DNA of 64,000 nucleotides from Begonia masoniana (lineage: Eukaryota; Streptophyta; Magnoliopsida; Cucurbitales; Begoniaceae), in contig CM039508.1 of assembly GCA_022432975.1 (NCBI GenBank), positions 31,266,433 through 31,330,432 of the forward strand, written 5' to 3'. Every line of letters starts with the position of its first letter. Positions within the stretch are counted from its first letter, which is position 1. This document shows positions 24,865 to 37,800 of the stretch, piece by piece. Made by a program: the position numbers and the translations under genes. The notes below the pieces were generated by a model. The model was not told where the DNA came from. It ran no database searches and worked only from the letters and a program-made list of their open reading frames with translations.

Positions 24865-25170
24865 TCCAAACAAGCGTGGGGAGTACCGCAACAACTGGGC
24901 AAAAACCCCCTGATACTCTTAGCATACGGGCCCAGCTAAGAGTGCCAGACGGTTACCTCCAGTATCCAACTCCATATGGCACAGCAGAAAAACAATGCAT
25001 GAATAAAGTCTAATGCATATACAAAACCATCTGCATGTCAAACATGATAATCTCATGAAAAATCTCAATACAGCCCGTCGGCAAAGGTGCCATAAAACAT
25101 GGCATCTAAAGTCCAGTAAGCAGTATGAATCAGTCAAAAGTATACTTACATGCAAGACTAGGTAATACGA

Positions 25171-25672
25171 GTCAAAGTCAAAGTCAAAGTCAAAGTCAAA
25201 GTCAAAGTCAAAGTCAAAGTCAAAGTCAAAGTCAAAGTCAAAGTCAAAGTCAAAGTCAAAGTCAAAGTCAAAGTCAAAGTCAAAGTCAAAGTCAAAGTCA
25301 AAGTCAAAGTCAAAGTCAAAGTCAAAGTCAAAGTCAAAGTCAAAGTCAAAGTCAAAGTCAAAGTCAAAGTCAAAGTCAAAGTCAAAGTCAAAGTCAAAGT
25401 CAAAGTCAAAGTCAAAGTCAAAGTCAAAGTCAAAGTCAAAGTCAAAGTCAAAGTCAAAGTCAAAGTCAAAGTCAAAGTCAAAGTCAAAGTCAAAGTCAAA
25501 GTCAAAGTCAAAGTCAAAGTCAAAGTCAAAGTCAAAGTCAAAGTCAAAGTCAAAGTCAAAGTCAAAGTCAAAGTCAAAGTCAAAGTCAAAGTCAAAGTCA
25601 AAGTCAAAGTCAAAGTCAAAGTCAAAGTCAAAGTCAAAGTCAAAGTCAAAGTCAAAGTCAAAGTCAAAGTCA
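25171..25672 (+). repeat. (GTCAAA)83 perfect hexamer array
   Basis: Eighty-three uninterrupted GTCAAA units (25171-25668) plus GTCA. I see no variant unit. The seed is visible in the right LTR, where short GTCAAAGTCAAA runs occur (about 31693-31735). Open frames in either strand (Gln-Ser or Leu-Thr repeats) are by-products of the hexamer and not genes. Confidence 0.97.
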
Positions 25673-27158
25673 CATTCACCTATTAGCAGGGGGCGTACCC
25701 TTCAACTATTAGCAGGGGGCGTACCCTTCACCTATTAGCAGGGGTGAACCCTTTCCAAACAAGCGTGGGTAGTACCGCAACAACTGGGCAAAACCCCCCT
25801 GATACTCTTAGCATTACGGGCCCAGCTAAGAGTGCCAGACGGTTACCTCCAGTATCCAACTCCATATGGCACAGCAGAAAAACAATGCATGAATAAAGTC
25901 TAATGCATATACAAAACCATCTGCATGTCAAACATGATAATCTCATGAAAAATCTCAATACAGCCCGTCGGCAAAGGTGCCATTAAAACATGGCATCTAA
26001 AGTCCAGTAAGCAGTAGAATCAGGCAAAGTATACCTACATGCAAGACTAGGTAATACGTCAAAGTCAAAGTCAACGGTCAAAGTCCACTATTGACTTTGA
26101 CTGATCGGATAGGTTCGGGTCGGGTCGGACTAGATCGAGTTGAACTGAATCAGGTAGGGTCGGACCGAGTCAGGTCGGACTCAACCGAGTCGGACCAAAT
26201 CAGGTTCGGATCAAATCGGGTTCAGATCTGATCAAACCAATCTGGCCCAACTGGGCTCAGATCGAACTCGGCCTGAACGGTGGTTCGGGTCGAACCCAGC
26301 CCAACCATCATGGTCTGGGTCCAGCCTGGCCCAAAACCCGGGTCGGGCTTGACCAACGCAGCCTAGCCCAACTCGACTTTGGGCCTAAGTCAACTCAGCC
26401 TTGGCCCTGAGTCAACTCAGCCCAAAAGCCCGAGTTGACTCAGCCCATGGTCGAGTTGACTCGACCGTTGGCAGCCGAACGCCGTCACCACGCCGGTGAC
26501 CCACCAGCAACCTTCCCGCGTCAAAAAAATAGCATTTTCTCACCTATTCTTTGCCGAAATTCGTTTCCAACGTGTTTCTAACCTTCTTTCTGGTCTAATC
26601 CTGCCAAAAAAAAAACAAGAAATCGACCCTAAATCGCAGATCGACGAAACCCCAAAAACCCAAAACTTTCCGATCAAAAATCGAAAGATAGAGAGCTTAC
26701 CTTCAAAAACTCTCTTCGCCAACGTTGATCTACGCGTCGAGACGAACGTTTTGACATCAAAATCTCGACAAACAGAGATGGATCGGACATCGGCGATTTC
26801 TCGCTCACGTCTCTCTCTTCTCTCTTTTCTCTCTCTCTCTCTTCTGGTGTTCTGCTGAGAAGAGAAGGACGATAAGGTTTCAGTAGAAAACCTTATCAAA
26901 ACTTTATTTTCTTTAAAATTAAATTTTATTCTTTTATTCTAAATATCTTTTATTATTTCTTTTTATTTTATAATTTATTTAATTCTTTTATTCAATTTAC
27001 TTTAAATTCATTTAACGTTCGGTTTCACGATCTCAATTCTTACCGAAAATTAGCGAAATTGATCCCAATATTTACACTTAAAATTCGCGAAAAATTTGTT
27101 CAAATTTTTTTTTTCCACTAAAAATTTGGCGGATTTTACATCTTTTCCACCTTTTTAT

Positions 27159-27178
27159 GAATTTCGTCCCCGAAATTC
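27159..27178 (-). other. Element F pre-PPT hairpin
   Basis: On the minus strand GAATTTCG, loop GGGA and CGAAATTC form a perfect 8-bp stem. The polypurine tract AAAAAGGTGGAAAAGA (about 27141-27156) lies between it and the LTR at 27140. The C-G pair next to the loop replaces the arrangement seen in A, B and G. Confidence 0.72.
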
Positions 27179-27183
27179 GCCTC

Positions 27184-30100
27184 AACTACACATCATGGAA
27201 AAGGTTAGGGTACTTATCCGCCATCTCGGACTCCAACTCCCACGTAGCTTCTTTGCCTATGTGGTTCCTCCACCGCACCAGAACATACGGAGCCTCCCGA
27301 CGACGAAAACGCCAAAGCTCGTGTCCCAAAATCGCTTCTGGCACCTCCTCGTACGTCGTGTCCCAAAATTGCTTCTGGCACCTCCTCGTATGTCGTGTCA
27401 GCCTGGACGGGTACCTCACCCCACGAAACATTGTGAGACGGATCAGGAATGTACTTTCTCAATTGGGATATATGGAAAACATTGTGCACATGCCCCAACT
27501 GAGGAGGTAACTCCAGCTGGTAAGCCACCACTCCAATCCTCTCAACAATCTGGAACGGCTCAATGTACCGCGGGGCTAACTTTCCTTTCACCCCAAACTT
27601 GCTGACACCACGGGTATGATGAACCTTCACAAAGACAAAGTCCCCAGCATCAAACTCCACCTCACGTCTCTTTAGGTCTGCATAACTCTTTTGACGACTC
27701 CGCACGACCTTCAGCCTCTCACAAATCTGGTGGATCTTCTCTGTGGTCTCTCGAATGATATCAGGCCTAAGCGCAAGTAGTTCCTCTTTTTCGGCCCAAC
27801 ACAAAGGAGAACGACATGGCCGACCATACAATGCCTCAAACGGAGAAACCCCGATGCTGGTCTGGAAGCTGTTGTTATACACAAACTCAACCAGTGGCAA
27901 GTGGTCTATCCAACTGCTACCAAAATCCAGAATACAGGACCTCAGCATATCCTCTAAGATCTGAATAGTCCTCTCGGACTGTCCATCTGTCTGGGGATGA
28001 TGTGCATGACTCAACTAGGTCTTCGTACCGAGCTTCTTCTGCAATCCTCTCCATAAATCCGAAGTGAAACGAGGATCACGGTCAGACACAATGCTCAAAG
28101 GTACCCCATGAAGACGAACAATGTTCTGCACACATAACCGACTGAGCTTAGCAACAAAAAAAGTCATCCGAACGGGGATGAAATGTGCCGACTTCGTCAG
28201 TCAATCCACAATTACCCAAATAGAATTAAATCTCAGAGGAGTCCTGGGAAGATGGGTAATGAAGTCCATGGTAACCTCCTCCCACTTCCATTCCGGAATC
28301 GGTAATGGCTGTAGTAAACCCGCTGGCCGCTGGTGCTCAGCTTTAACTCTCCGGCAGGTCATGCAACGGCAACAAATTCTGCTACCTCTCTCTTCATGCC
28401 AGCCCACCAATACTGTCGTTTCAGATCCTGATACATTTTGGTAATGCTGGGGTGAATGGCAAAACTGATCTGTGCGCCTCATCCACAATAGCCTGCCTCA
28501 AGTTGGCGATGTTGGGAACCGCCACCTTACCATGATAGAACAGGTCCCCATCAGCATTCACCGACCAACCCTCCAGTTGCTCCCCATTCTGAAGCTGTCC
28601 CACTCTGAATACTAGCTCATCATCCTGCCGCTGTAGTTGCTGCACCCTTATGAGCATCGAAGGTGTAGCCACTACATGGTAGGCTTAAGCCTGGATCCCA
28701 GTATCATGATACTGCAACTGAAAATCCCCAATCACTAAAGACTTCCTCCACTCATCCAGAATCATGCAGGAAATGGAAGCCTGATGATACCGGCTCAATG
28801 CATCAGCCACTGCATTAGCCTTGCCTGGGTGGTATTCCAGACTAAAGTCGTAATCCTCCAAATACTCCATCCATCTGCGCTGCCTCAAGTTGAGGTCCTT
28901 CTAAGCGAACAAGTACTTTAAACTCTTGTGATCGGAGAAAACCTGGAAGCTGACCCCATATAAATAACTCCGCCATATCTTCAAAGCAAAGACGATAGCG
29001 GTGAGCTCTAGGTCCTGGGTAGGATAGTTCTGCTCATGGGGATTCAATTGCCGAGAGGCATAACCCACTACCTTACCCTGCTGCATCAATACACACCCCA
29101 AACTAACACTGGAGGCGTCGGTATACACAACATAGGAAAGGTTCCCATCAGGAACTATCAGAATAGGAGCACTGGTCAACCTTCGCTTCAATTCTTCAAA
29201 GGCATCCTGACAGTCGACATCCCAAACAAACCGCACATCCATGCGAGTGAGTTTGGTAAGCGGCGCAGCAATAGAAAAGAAATTCTGTACAAAGCACCAA
29301 TAATATCCCGCTAACCCGAAGAAGCTACGAATCTCCGAGACATTCTTAGGTGGTTTCCAATCCACTACCGCCTCAATCTTCGCAGGATCAACAGAAATAC
29401 CATCCCGCGAGATGATATGGCCCAAGAACTTCACCTCAGAAGCCCAAAAATCACATTTGTTGCGCTTCGCATATAACTGATGCTCACTCAAGGTCTGTAG
29501 GACAATGCGGAGATGCTCACGATGTTCACGACGAGTCTTCGAATAAATCAGGACGTCATCAATGAAGACTACCACAAACCGATCCAGATAGGGCCGAAAG
29601 ATTCTGTTCATAAGATCCATAAACACTGCTGGGGTGTTAGTAAGCCCTAACGGTAAGACCAAGAACTCAAAATGTCCATATCTGGTCCGGAAAGCAGTCT
29701 TAGGTATATCCTTCTCTCGAATCTTCACCTGATGATACCCTGTCCTCAAATCAATCTATCAAAAAAAATATCGTGAACCACCGAGCTGATCAAAGAGATC
29801 GTCAATACGTGGAAGTGGGTACTTGTTCTTAACAGTAACCCTGTTCAACCTCCGATAATCAATATACAACCTCAACGATCCATCCACCTTTTTAGCAAAT
29901 AAAATGGGAGAGCCCTAGGGCGACACATTCTCCCGATAAATCCTCTACTCTGCAGATCATTTAACTACTTACGCAGTTCAACTAACTCAGCAGGCGACAT
30001 TCTACAGGCAAGTATAGAAACTGGAGTAGCCCCTGGAACGAGATCGATACAAAACTCAATCTCTCTATCTGGAGGTAAACCCGGTAGCTCATCAGAAAAG

Positions 30101-30480
30101 ACGTCATCGTACTCCCTGACGACTGAGACATCCATCTCCTGTACCGCGGTCTCAAGGTCTAGGTCCATCGACCAAAGTCCCCCATATTGTTCCAATCCAC
30201 TCCTGCCTCGCAAACATACCCGAAACATGGAGTTCACAATCCCCATACAAGTACCTCGATGGTAGGCAACAACCCAGCTGGACTTCGAGGTAACTGTGAC
30301 CCGCCTCAATTCGCAATAAACTATCGCCTGATAATTTATCAGCAATCACAACCCCGAATGACGTCAAACTACCTCAAAGGCAGGACAATAAGATCGGCTG
30401 AAAACTTGCAATCGTCGATCACCACACAAACGGATCTGTACATACTTGATCTCAAACATTTGTCACTAAGAGGTCATTGA
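27184..30480 (-). pseudogene. Element F pol without gag
   Basis: Reading leftwards, a protease remnant (SADLIVLP, FDVIRGCD) lies at about 30440-30360. The PR-RT linker with [13 protein letters not shown] is at 30345-29965. RT and RNase H follow at 29749-28901 with [26 protein letters not shown] and [14 protein letters not shown]. The end of RNase H with ADALSRY is at 28888-28685. Integrase occupies about 28672-27430 with [20 protein letters not shown] and LPLVEFVYNN. The chromodomain-like end (VRWRNHIGKEATWE, YPNLF) reaches about 27184. Multiple stops are present, and a 37-bp tandem duplication (27321-27394) shifts the frame near the end. Only about 30 nt separate the primer site from the first protease-like sequence, so gag was deleted. 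Confidence 0.87.
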
Positions 30481-30487
30481 ACCTTGT

Positions 30488-30499
30488 ACTCTGATACCA
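30488..30499 (-). other. Element F primer-binding site
   Basis: The minus strand reads TGGTATCAGAGT, nine bases inside the LTR boundary at 30509. It is of initiator-Met type. Confidence 0.85.
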
Positions 30500-30508
30500 A
30501 TAAATTTC

Positions 30509-32308
30509 TGTCACAACCCGAGAGGGGGCCTAACAGAAATGCCAGGTTAAACGATCAACCTCGGAGAGGTCCACCGTCTAACCTAAGGCTAAATGCGGAA
30601 GTTTAACACTAATCCAGGACCTCCTCAAAGCAACAAACATAAGAGAGTACAAATAATCGTAGAAATACAAGATAAATGAAAATAATTATATGCCAAAATA
30701 AGGTACAATCTCGAATGTCCTACATAATAGTACAAAGTAGAGGGAACACAAAGATGCGACCCAAGGAAAATCCGACTCAGATCAGGTTCACTTCTTACCC
30801 TTCTTTCCTTTACCTGAAAAGAATAAAAAGATCGTTGAGTGAGTGACAACTCAATATGAGATGGTACACATACTACTATCAAAACATGCACGCCAGTTTC
30901 AGTATTATTAGTTATCTTCTTATTTCCCATTTAGACAATTGGTGGTGCTAGCGACGACCAGACACTGCCCAGATCAGCTAATAGGACTAGCATAGCTCAG
31001 AGTCCCTCTCGCCATTCGTGGGGCATATCGCACATTCCACCTATTAGCAGGGGGTGAACCCTTCACCTATTAGCAGGGATGGTACCCTTCACCTATTAGC
31101 AGGGGGCGGTCCCTTCACCTATTAGCAGGGGGTGAACCCTTTCCAAACAAGCATGGGAAGTACCGCAACAACTGGACAAAAACCCCCTGATACTCTTAGC
31201 ATACAGGCCCAACTAAGAGTGCCAGACGGTTACCTCCAGTATCCAACTCCATATGGCACAGTAGAAAAACAATGCATGAATAAAGTCTAATGCATATACA
31301 AAACCATCTGCATGCCAACCATGATAATCTCATGACAAATCTCAATACAGCCTGTCGACAAAGGTGCATAAAACATGTCATCTAAAGTCCAGTAAGCAGT
31401 ATGAATCAGTCAAAAGTATACCTACATACAAGACTAGGTAATACGTAGTAAGTATAATAATTTATACCCCTATGTCGAGTCCTCCTATCCTCGGTAAACC
31501 GTGGCTCCTTGGGAATTGTCACGAACTCGGCAAAATCCTCTGAATATGAGAAACAACACAAGGAAGGAACCCCGATAAGATCCGATTGGGTTTAGAAACG
31601 ATCTAAAATGCAAACTAGGGCAAAAACGGGCCCAAACAGCTAGAGTTGACTTTTCGTTAAAAGTCAACAGTCAATGCTCAAAATCAAAATCAACGGTCAA
31701 AGTCAAAGTCAAAGACAATGGTCAAAGTCAACAGTTGACTTTGACTGACCTGACTGGTTCGGGTCGGGTCAGACCAGATCGGGTCGGACTGAATCAGGTC
31801 GGTCCGAGTCGGGTCGGACCAAATCAGGTTCGGATCAAATCGGGTTCGGATCAAATCGGGTTCCGATCTGATCTAACCGATCTAGCCCAACTGAGCTCGG
31901 ATTGAACCCGGCCTGAACGGTTCGGGTCGAACCTAGCCCAACCATTGTGGTCTGTGTCCAGACTGCCCCAAAACCCAAGTCGGGCTTGACCAACTCAGCC
32001 TGGCCCAACTCGGCTTTGGGCTTGAGTCAACTCGACCCCCACGGTCGAGTTGACTCGACCGTCGGCAGCCGAACGCTGTCACCATGCCGACGACCCACCT
32101 ACAACCTTCCTGCGTCGAAAAAATAGCATTTTCTCACCTATTCTTCGACGAAATTCGTTTCCAACGCATTTCTAACCTTCTTTCCAGTCTAATCCTGCCA
32201 AAAACACCAAAAAATCGACCCTAAATCGCAGATCGATGAAACCCCAAAAACCTGAAATCTTCCGACCAAAAATCGAGAGATAGAGAGCTTACCTTCAAAA
32301 ACTCTCTT
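30509..32308 (-). repeat. Element F right (5') LTR, first part
   Basis: Begins TGTCACAACCCGAGAGG like the left copy and runs to the insertion of element D at 32308, continuing at 41861-42289. It has four 26-bp units, no long GTCAAA array and no 380-bp duplication. It retains about 200 bp (about 31443-31650) that are absent at the corresponding point of the left copy. Confidence 0.9.
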
Positions 32309-34768
32309 TGTAACGACCCCAGTTGGAGTCGCTACGTAATTCATAACTTAACCTCTTAAATTTGTATTTACCCTGATCTCTGTAGATCTTTCACCCTTCG
32401 ACCACTTTTCACTAAGGTCCCTTTTTTTTTTTTTTTTTTACCTTTCCTCAACAGAACTTAAGGAATTTAACATAACAGACATAAACTAGATTCATCGAAC
32501 TTGACTTCCTCTTAAAACTAACAACATATTCGTTCACAGAGTCGAGCGACCATACGCAGTCATCAGTTCTATAAAAAATTCGGGCAGGAAAGAAATGCCC
32601 CCAGATTATTCGACGTTATTCTGCTCGGGTTTGCATGGGTTTGCATGCATCGGCTAACAGAGTGTACCTCTTCCGATTTGTCACGTGTACTATGCATGAC
32701 TCAATTATCGTTGTCCAATAGAAGACATCTTCCTGTGGGCACGTGCATCTCTCGTGACTCATTAAACATCACTCGGTCACTAAACGACAACAACATCTAC
32801 GTCATCCGGTAATTGAAATACACTACATCTACCGATCACTAGATGACAAAACGATTCGTACATCGCCCGACATTAGAAATACACTACATCGCCCGATCAC
32901 TAGACAACAAAACAACACTTACATCATCCAGTATTTGAAATACACAACATCTACCGATAGACATGTGCAATCCACGTGTTCTTTTAAGACATCTTCCGAT
33001 AGAGAACATCTATCGGTGGATGCAAGCTCATACATCTTCCGATAGAGAACATCTATCGGTGGATGCAAATTCCTAACATCTTCCGATAGAGTACAGCTAT
33101 CTGTGGACATAAATATACACAGACTTCTAACTTCATTGACTCATCACTCTTATAAATGAAAATCAGAGACTCATCCAGAATTCTTATAGCGGAAAATTTA
33201 GTTAAAATAACTCGTTCTATATCCTTGTAAACATTCTGAGACTCAGTAATTAAACCAGACAATTTCAAAAGCTCGATGTTTTAAAATAATCTCATCCTAC
33301 TTAGACTTCCATATTCATAATCATCACTAAAATCATAAGAGCATTAACTAGGGGGTCTTGTTCGCCATCCAGCCACAGAATTGCTCCCTGAACACCTTCC
33401 GGCAACCAAACTTAGACATCTTCATTAACTTTGGAATCCTCACCTGATATTTCGTCACCTACATCATAAGGTTTAAACTATAAGCTTAATGCTTAGTAAG
33501 GAATGCAATACTAACATGTATACGTGAATGCATAGTTGCAAGAAAATCATGATCATGTTCGTTTCATGCTCTTTTCTTATTCTTATTAGTGTTCTTGTTC
33601 ATCACTTTCATCATATGGATTAAGGGAGGATTTGTGCCGTAAATGGGGGATGACAGTGCAAGTGTACATAGTCCCTTTCGGGCCATATTCATGGTCCTTC
33701 TCTTTGGACAGTGACATATACCAAACCGCCCCAACCCTCACTTAATCCGGTTGCATAAGTTTCATATTCATTCTCATATCTTATTCATAGGGGAAAACAT
33801 GCTCATAAATCATTTTCATATGCTTGAGAAGTAAATCATGATGCATGACATGAATGTTCTTAAATCATCAGACTATGGAAAATATCATACTAGACAGTTG
33901 ACTTTATAGACTCTATCAGAACATCACATAACATAGTTCTCAAACATCCGTAAATCATCCAAGTACAAACCATCTTACTAACTTAAAACAAACATCAAAT
34001 ACATAACTAATTTAGTACCCTTAAGATGTAGGGCCCTAATGGCCGGAAATCTTAATACATTCACTTACCTGGCTTCCTTAGAAAATTCATGCACTACACT
34101 TCAAACTTCTTCACTTGATATCAATTCACATTTCAGAGTTAAAATAGATCCTAAATATTCTGAAATCAAAGCTAGAAAAGTTCTAACTAAATGTCATCCT
34201 AGAATCTGTATTCCTGAGTCCTTTCAGCCGAGCACCTTATGTGTGGACTAAGTTTCCAAAATCTAAAATAGTCTAGTTCAACTTAACCACTAGTTCCAAT
34301 CGGTTATCTTAAAGTCCAGATTCGAATCAGGAATGCTATTACCAAATACCGATTATAAATGTTCCTATTATTCAGCCATTGAAGATCTTGAAACATTGGG
34401 TTCTAGCTGAAAACAGAGTTCCAAATAATTACTCGGCAACTACATTGTCTAAATCTTACCTCGAATGTAGGTTATCGGAGTGGAGGCTGGAGGAATCGAT
34501 CGCCAAAGAGGGAGTCGCCGGCAGAGAAACAGCTCTGGAAGCACGGGAATCGCCGAGAGAGAATGTCGGCTACAGTGGGTTTTAAGTGAGGTTTAAGGTT
34601 TCCATTTTCTTTTTATACTAAATAAAATCCCTCTTAATTACGGTTTTGCCACCACACAAATAGAAACCAAATAAGCTTAGGCATTAAAATTTAAATTAAA
34701 GATCAACAATAAAGGTGACAGTTAATTCCGTTAAGAAAATCACCTGGCTGAAAATGTCGGGTGTTACA
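32309..34768 (-). repeat. Element D left (3') LTR
   Basis: Plus-strand ends are TGTAACGACCCC and GGGTGTTACA. It carries reversed CGG-AGATGT motifs (about 32650-33115) and the intron-like module on the minus strand (donor GT at 34068, acceptor AG ending 33459). A run of about 20 T lies near 32410; the right LTR has a similar but different T-rich run at 39510. Confidence 0.93.
33459..34068 (-). other. Intron-like module in element D LTR
   Basis: On the minus strand CAG/GTAAGTG at 34068 precedes GGGCCCTACATC. The acceptor-like TTATGATGTAG ends at 33459 and CAGGTGA follows. The right LTR of D has the same arrangement around 41140-40550. Confidence 0.4.
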
Positions 34769-34770
34769 TC

Positions 34771-34809
34771 CACCTCTCCTTAAACGAAATTTTCGACCCC
34801 GAAAATTGA
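34771..34809 (-). other. Element D polypurine tract and pre-PPT hairpin
   Basis: On the minus strand AATTTTCG, loop GGGT and CGAAAATT form a perfect 8-bp stem (34788-34807), starting three bases after the pol stop. The tract TTTAAGGAGAGGTGGA (about 34769-34784) precedes the LTR. Confidence 0.72.
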
Positions 34810-37800
34810 TCAAACAAAGAGCTCCAGATATTTGTCCAACATATCTTGCTGTCGTTCCTATGTGGCTTCTTCAACTCCATGATTTGTCCATAAGACCTTA
34901 ACCAATGGAATTTCCTTATTCCTCAGAGTTTTCACTGCAGATTCCAAAATTTGCACTGGCTTCTCTTCATACATTAATGTTGGCCCAATTTCGACATCCA
35001 CTGGCTTAACAACTTGTGTAGGATCCCGTATGCATTTTCTTAACATTTACACATGAAAAACATTGTGAACTTTTTCCAGTGATAGGGGCAATTGCAGTCT
35101 ATAAGCTGTGCTGCCGATCCTCTCCAAGACAGGGAATGGTCCAACGAATCGTGGATTAAGCTTTCCCTTCTTGCCAAATCTTAGTACTCCCTTAAATGGT
35201 GAAATCTTTAGAAAAACTTCATCTCCAACAGAGAACACCAGATCTCTCCTCCTTTGGTCTGCATAACTTTTCTGTCGACTTTGTGCAGTAATCATTCTTT
35301 TCCTAATAATGGTAATCTTGTCTGACATCTGTTGCAAGATCTCGGGACCCAGGAGTTTTGCTTCACCGACCTCATCCCAGTACAAAGGTGATCTACACCT
35401 TCTGCCATAAAGTGCTTCATAAGGTGCCATACCAATGGTGGACTGGTAACTATTATTGTAGGAGAATTCTACCAAGGGTAAGTATCGACTTCAAGATGTC
35501 TGGAAATCCAGCACACACGCTCTCAACATATCTTCTAGTATCTGAATGGTCCTCTCAGATTGACCGTCGGTTTAAGGGTGAAAAGCAGTGCTGAAAGACA
35601 ATTTTGTTCCTAATGTGCCTTGCAAACTTTGCCAAAATCTTGAGGTGAATCTAGGATCACGATCAGAGACAATAGACAAGGGGATCCCATGCAATCTGAT
35701 AATTTCCTGAATGTACAGGTTAGCAAGTTGTTCCATTGTAAAAGTCATTCTTACTGGTATAAAGTGTGCTGATTTTGTCATTCTGTCAACCACAACCTAA
35801 ATACTATCATGTCCTTTGATTGTCTTTGGTAATCCTACCACAAAATTCATGGCAATGTTTTCCCACTTCCATTCAGGGATCGGTAAAGGTTGAAGAGTAC
35901 CTCCTGGGCGTTGGTGTTCTACTTTAACTTGTTGGCATATCAAGCATGACTCTACAAACTTGGCCACATCTCTCTTTAAATTTGGCCACCAATAATGTAG
36001 CTTCAAGTCCCGATACATCTTGGTGCTACCAGGATGTACAGAGAAAGAAGATGAGTGTGCCTCAGCCAAGATCAACTCATGCAACTCCTTATCACTTGGA
36101 ATGTACCATCGATTCCTAAATTTCAAAATACCATCATTGGAGAGACTGAATTCAGAGGAGGCATCTTTTAACTTACTCATCATACTATTATTCTCCTTTG
36201 AATCATTCTGCTGTGCCTCTTTGATCTTATCGAAAATAGTTGGTCGAATGGTTAAATCAGCAAGTAAGGTTGACAACTCAGGAACTATTTCCAACTCGAA
36301 CTTCTGAACTTCCTTCCATAATGGTACAGACATGGTTGATACCGCGGGCTGCATTGTCTTTGACATTCTGCTTAATGCATCAGCCACAACATTGGCCTTA
36401 CCCGGGTGATATTTAATTTAAAAGTCATAATCTTTAACAAATTCCAACCAACGTCTCTGTCTCATGTTTAATTCCTTTTGAGTAAATAGGTATTTCAAAC
36501 TTTTATGATCTGAAAACACTTCACACCATTGTCCGTACAAGTAGTGCCTCCAAATTTTTAGTGCAAAAACAACAGCAGCTAATTCTAAATCGTGGATGGG
36601 GTAATTCTGCTCATAACCTTTTAGTTGTCTGGAAGCATATGTCACAACCTTGCCTTCCTGCATTAAGACACACCCCAATCCAATTTTGGATGCATCACAA
36701 TAGACACTGAATCTTCCTCCTTCAGTTGGGAGTGTCAAAAGAGGGGCCGTTGTTAATTTCTGTTTTACTATCTGGAAGCCATCCTCACAGGCTGCAGTCC
36801 AAGAGTACTTGGTGTCTTAGTCAAACTTGTTAAAGGTTTAGCTATCATAGAAAATCCCTTAATAAACTTCCTATAATAACCTGCGAGACCAAGGAAACTG
36901 CGGACTTCACTGGCATTCCTTGGCTGTGGCCAATCCTTAACTGCCTGAATTTTGGTTGGATCTACTGATATACCTTCAGCAGAGAGATGACATGGCCTAA
37001 TAAGGTGACCTTATCCAACCAGAACTCACACTTAGACAACTTGGCATAGAGTTGTTGCTGTTTTAATGTTGTCAAAACTACTCTTAAGTGTTCCTCGTGG
37101 TCAGCTTTAGTCCGTGAGTAAATTAAGATATCATCTATGAACACAATTACAAACTTGTCCAAGTAATCACGAAACACTCGATTCATCAGGTCCATAAAGG
37201 CTGCAGGTGCATTGGTTAACCCAAACGACATTACAAGGAATTCATAATGTCCATAACGGGTCCTGAAGGCTGTCGTAGGTATATCACTCTCTTTAACCTT
37301 CAATTGGTAATAGCCCGAACGTAAGTCAATCTTTGAAAATACTTTAGCTCCTTGTAATTGGTCAAATAGGTCATCAATCCGGGGCAAGGGGCATTTGTTC
37401 TTAATTGTCAACTTATTCAGTTCTCTGTAATCGATGCACATTCTAAGAGAACCGTCTTTCTTCTTAACAAATAAGACAGGTGCACCCCAGGGAGAACTAC
37501 TAGAGCGTATAAACCCTTTGTCTACTAATTCCTGCAGTTGGACCTTTAATTCCTTCAGCTCAACCGGTGTCATGCGTTAAGGGTTCTTGGATATAGGTAA
37601 TGCCTCGGGATGTGTATCGATTACAAATTCAACTTCTCTATCAGGTGGTAATCCGAGCAAGTCATCCATAAATACTTCAGGAAACTCTTTAACTATGGAA
37701 ATATCTTGAAGTCTACTTTATTCTTTACCCGAATATCGATTACACTAGCTAGATAACTCTCACAGCCACCTTTCAATAACCGTTGAGTCTCTAGTGAGGA

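Larger units (their letters stand above)
24073..27140 (-). repeat. Element F left (3') LTR with repeat expansions
   Basis: At 3068 bp it is longer than the right copy. The additions are a 26-bp array (24603-24864), a duplicated stretch of about 380 bp (about 24785-25169 and 25675-26059) and a GTCAAA array between the two duplicates. The outer ~500 bp at each side match the right copy closely. Confidence 0.9.

Noticed and set aside
25171..25672. Telomeric or centromeric satellite
   Set aside because: The unit is not TTTAGGG, and the array is bounded on both sides by LTR sequence of element F.
25125..25712. Long open frames encoding Gln-Ser or Leu-Thr repeats on both strands
   Set aside because: They are only the GTCAAA hexamer read in frames without stops; no start context or unique sequence supports a gene.
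26496..26899. Open frames on both strands near the end of F's left LTR
   Set aside because: They overlap each other on opposite strands, are in LTR sequence, and the right LTR does not preserve the whole frame.
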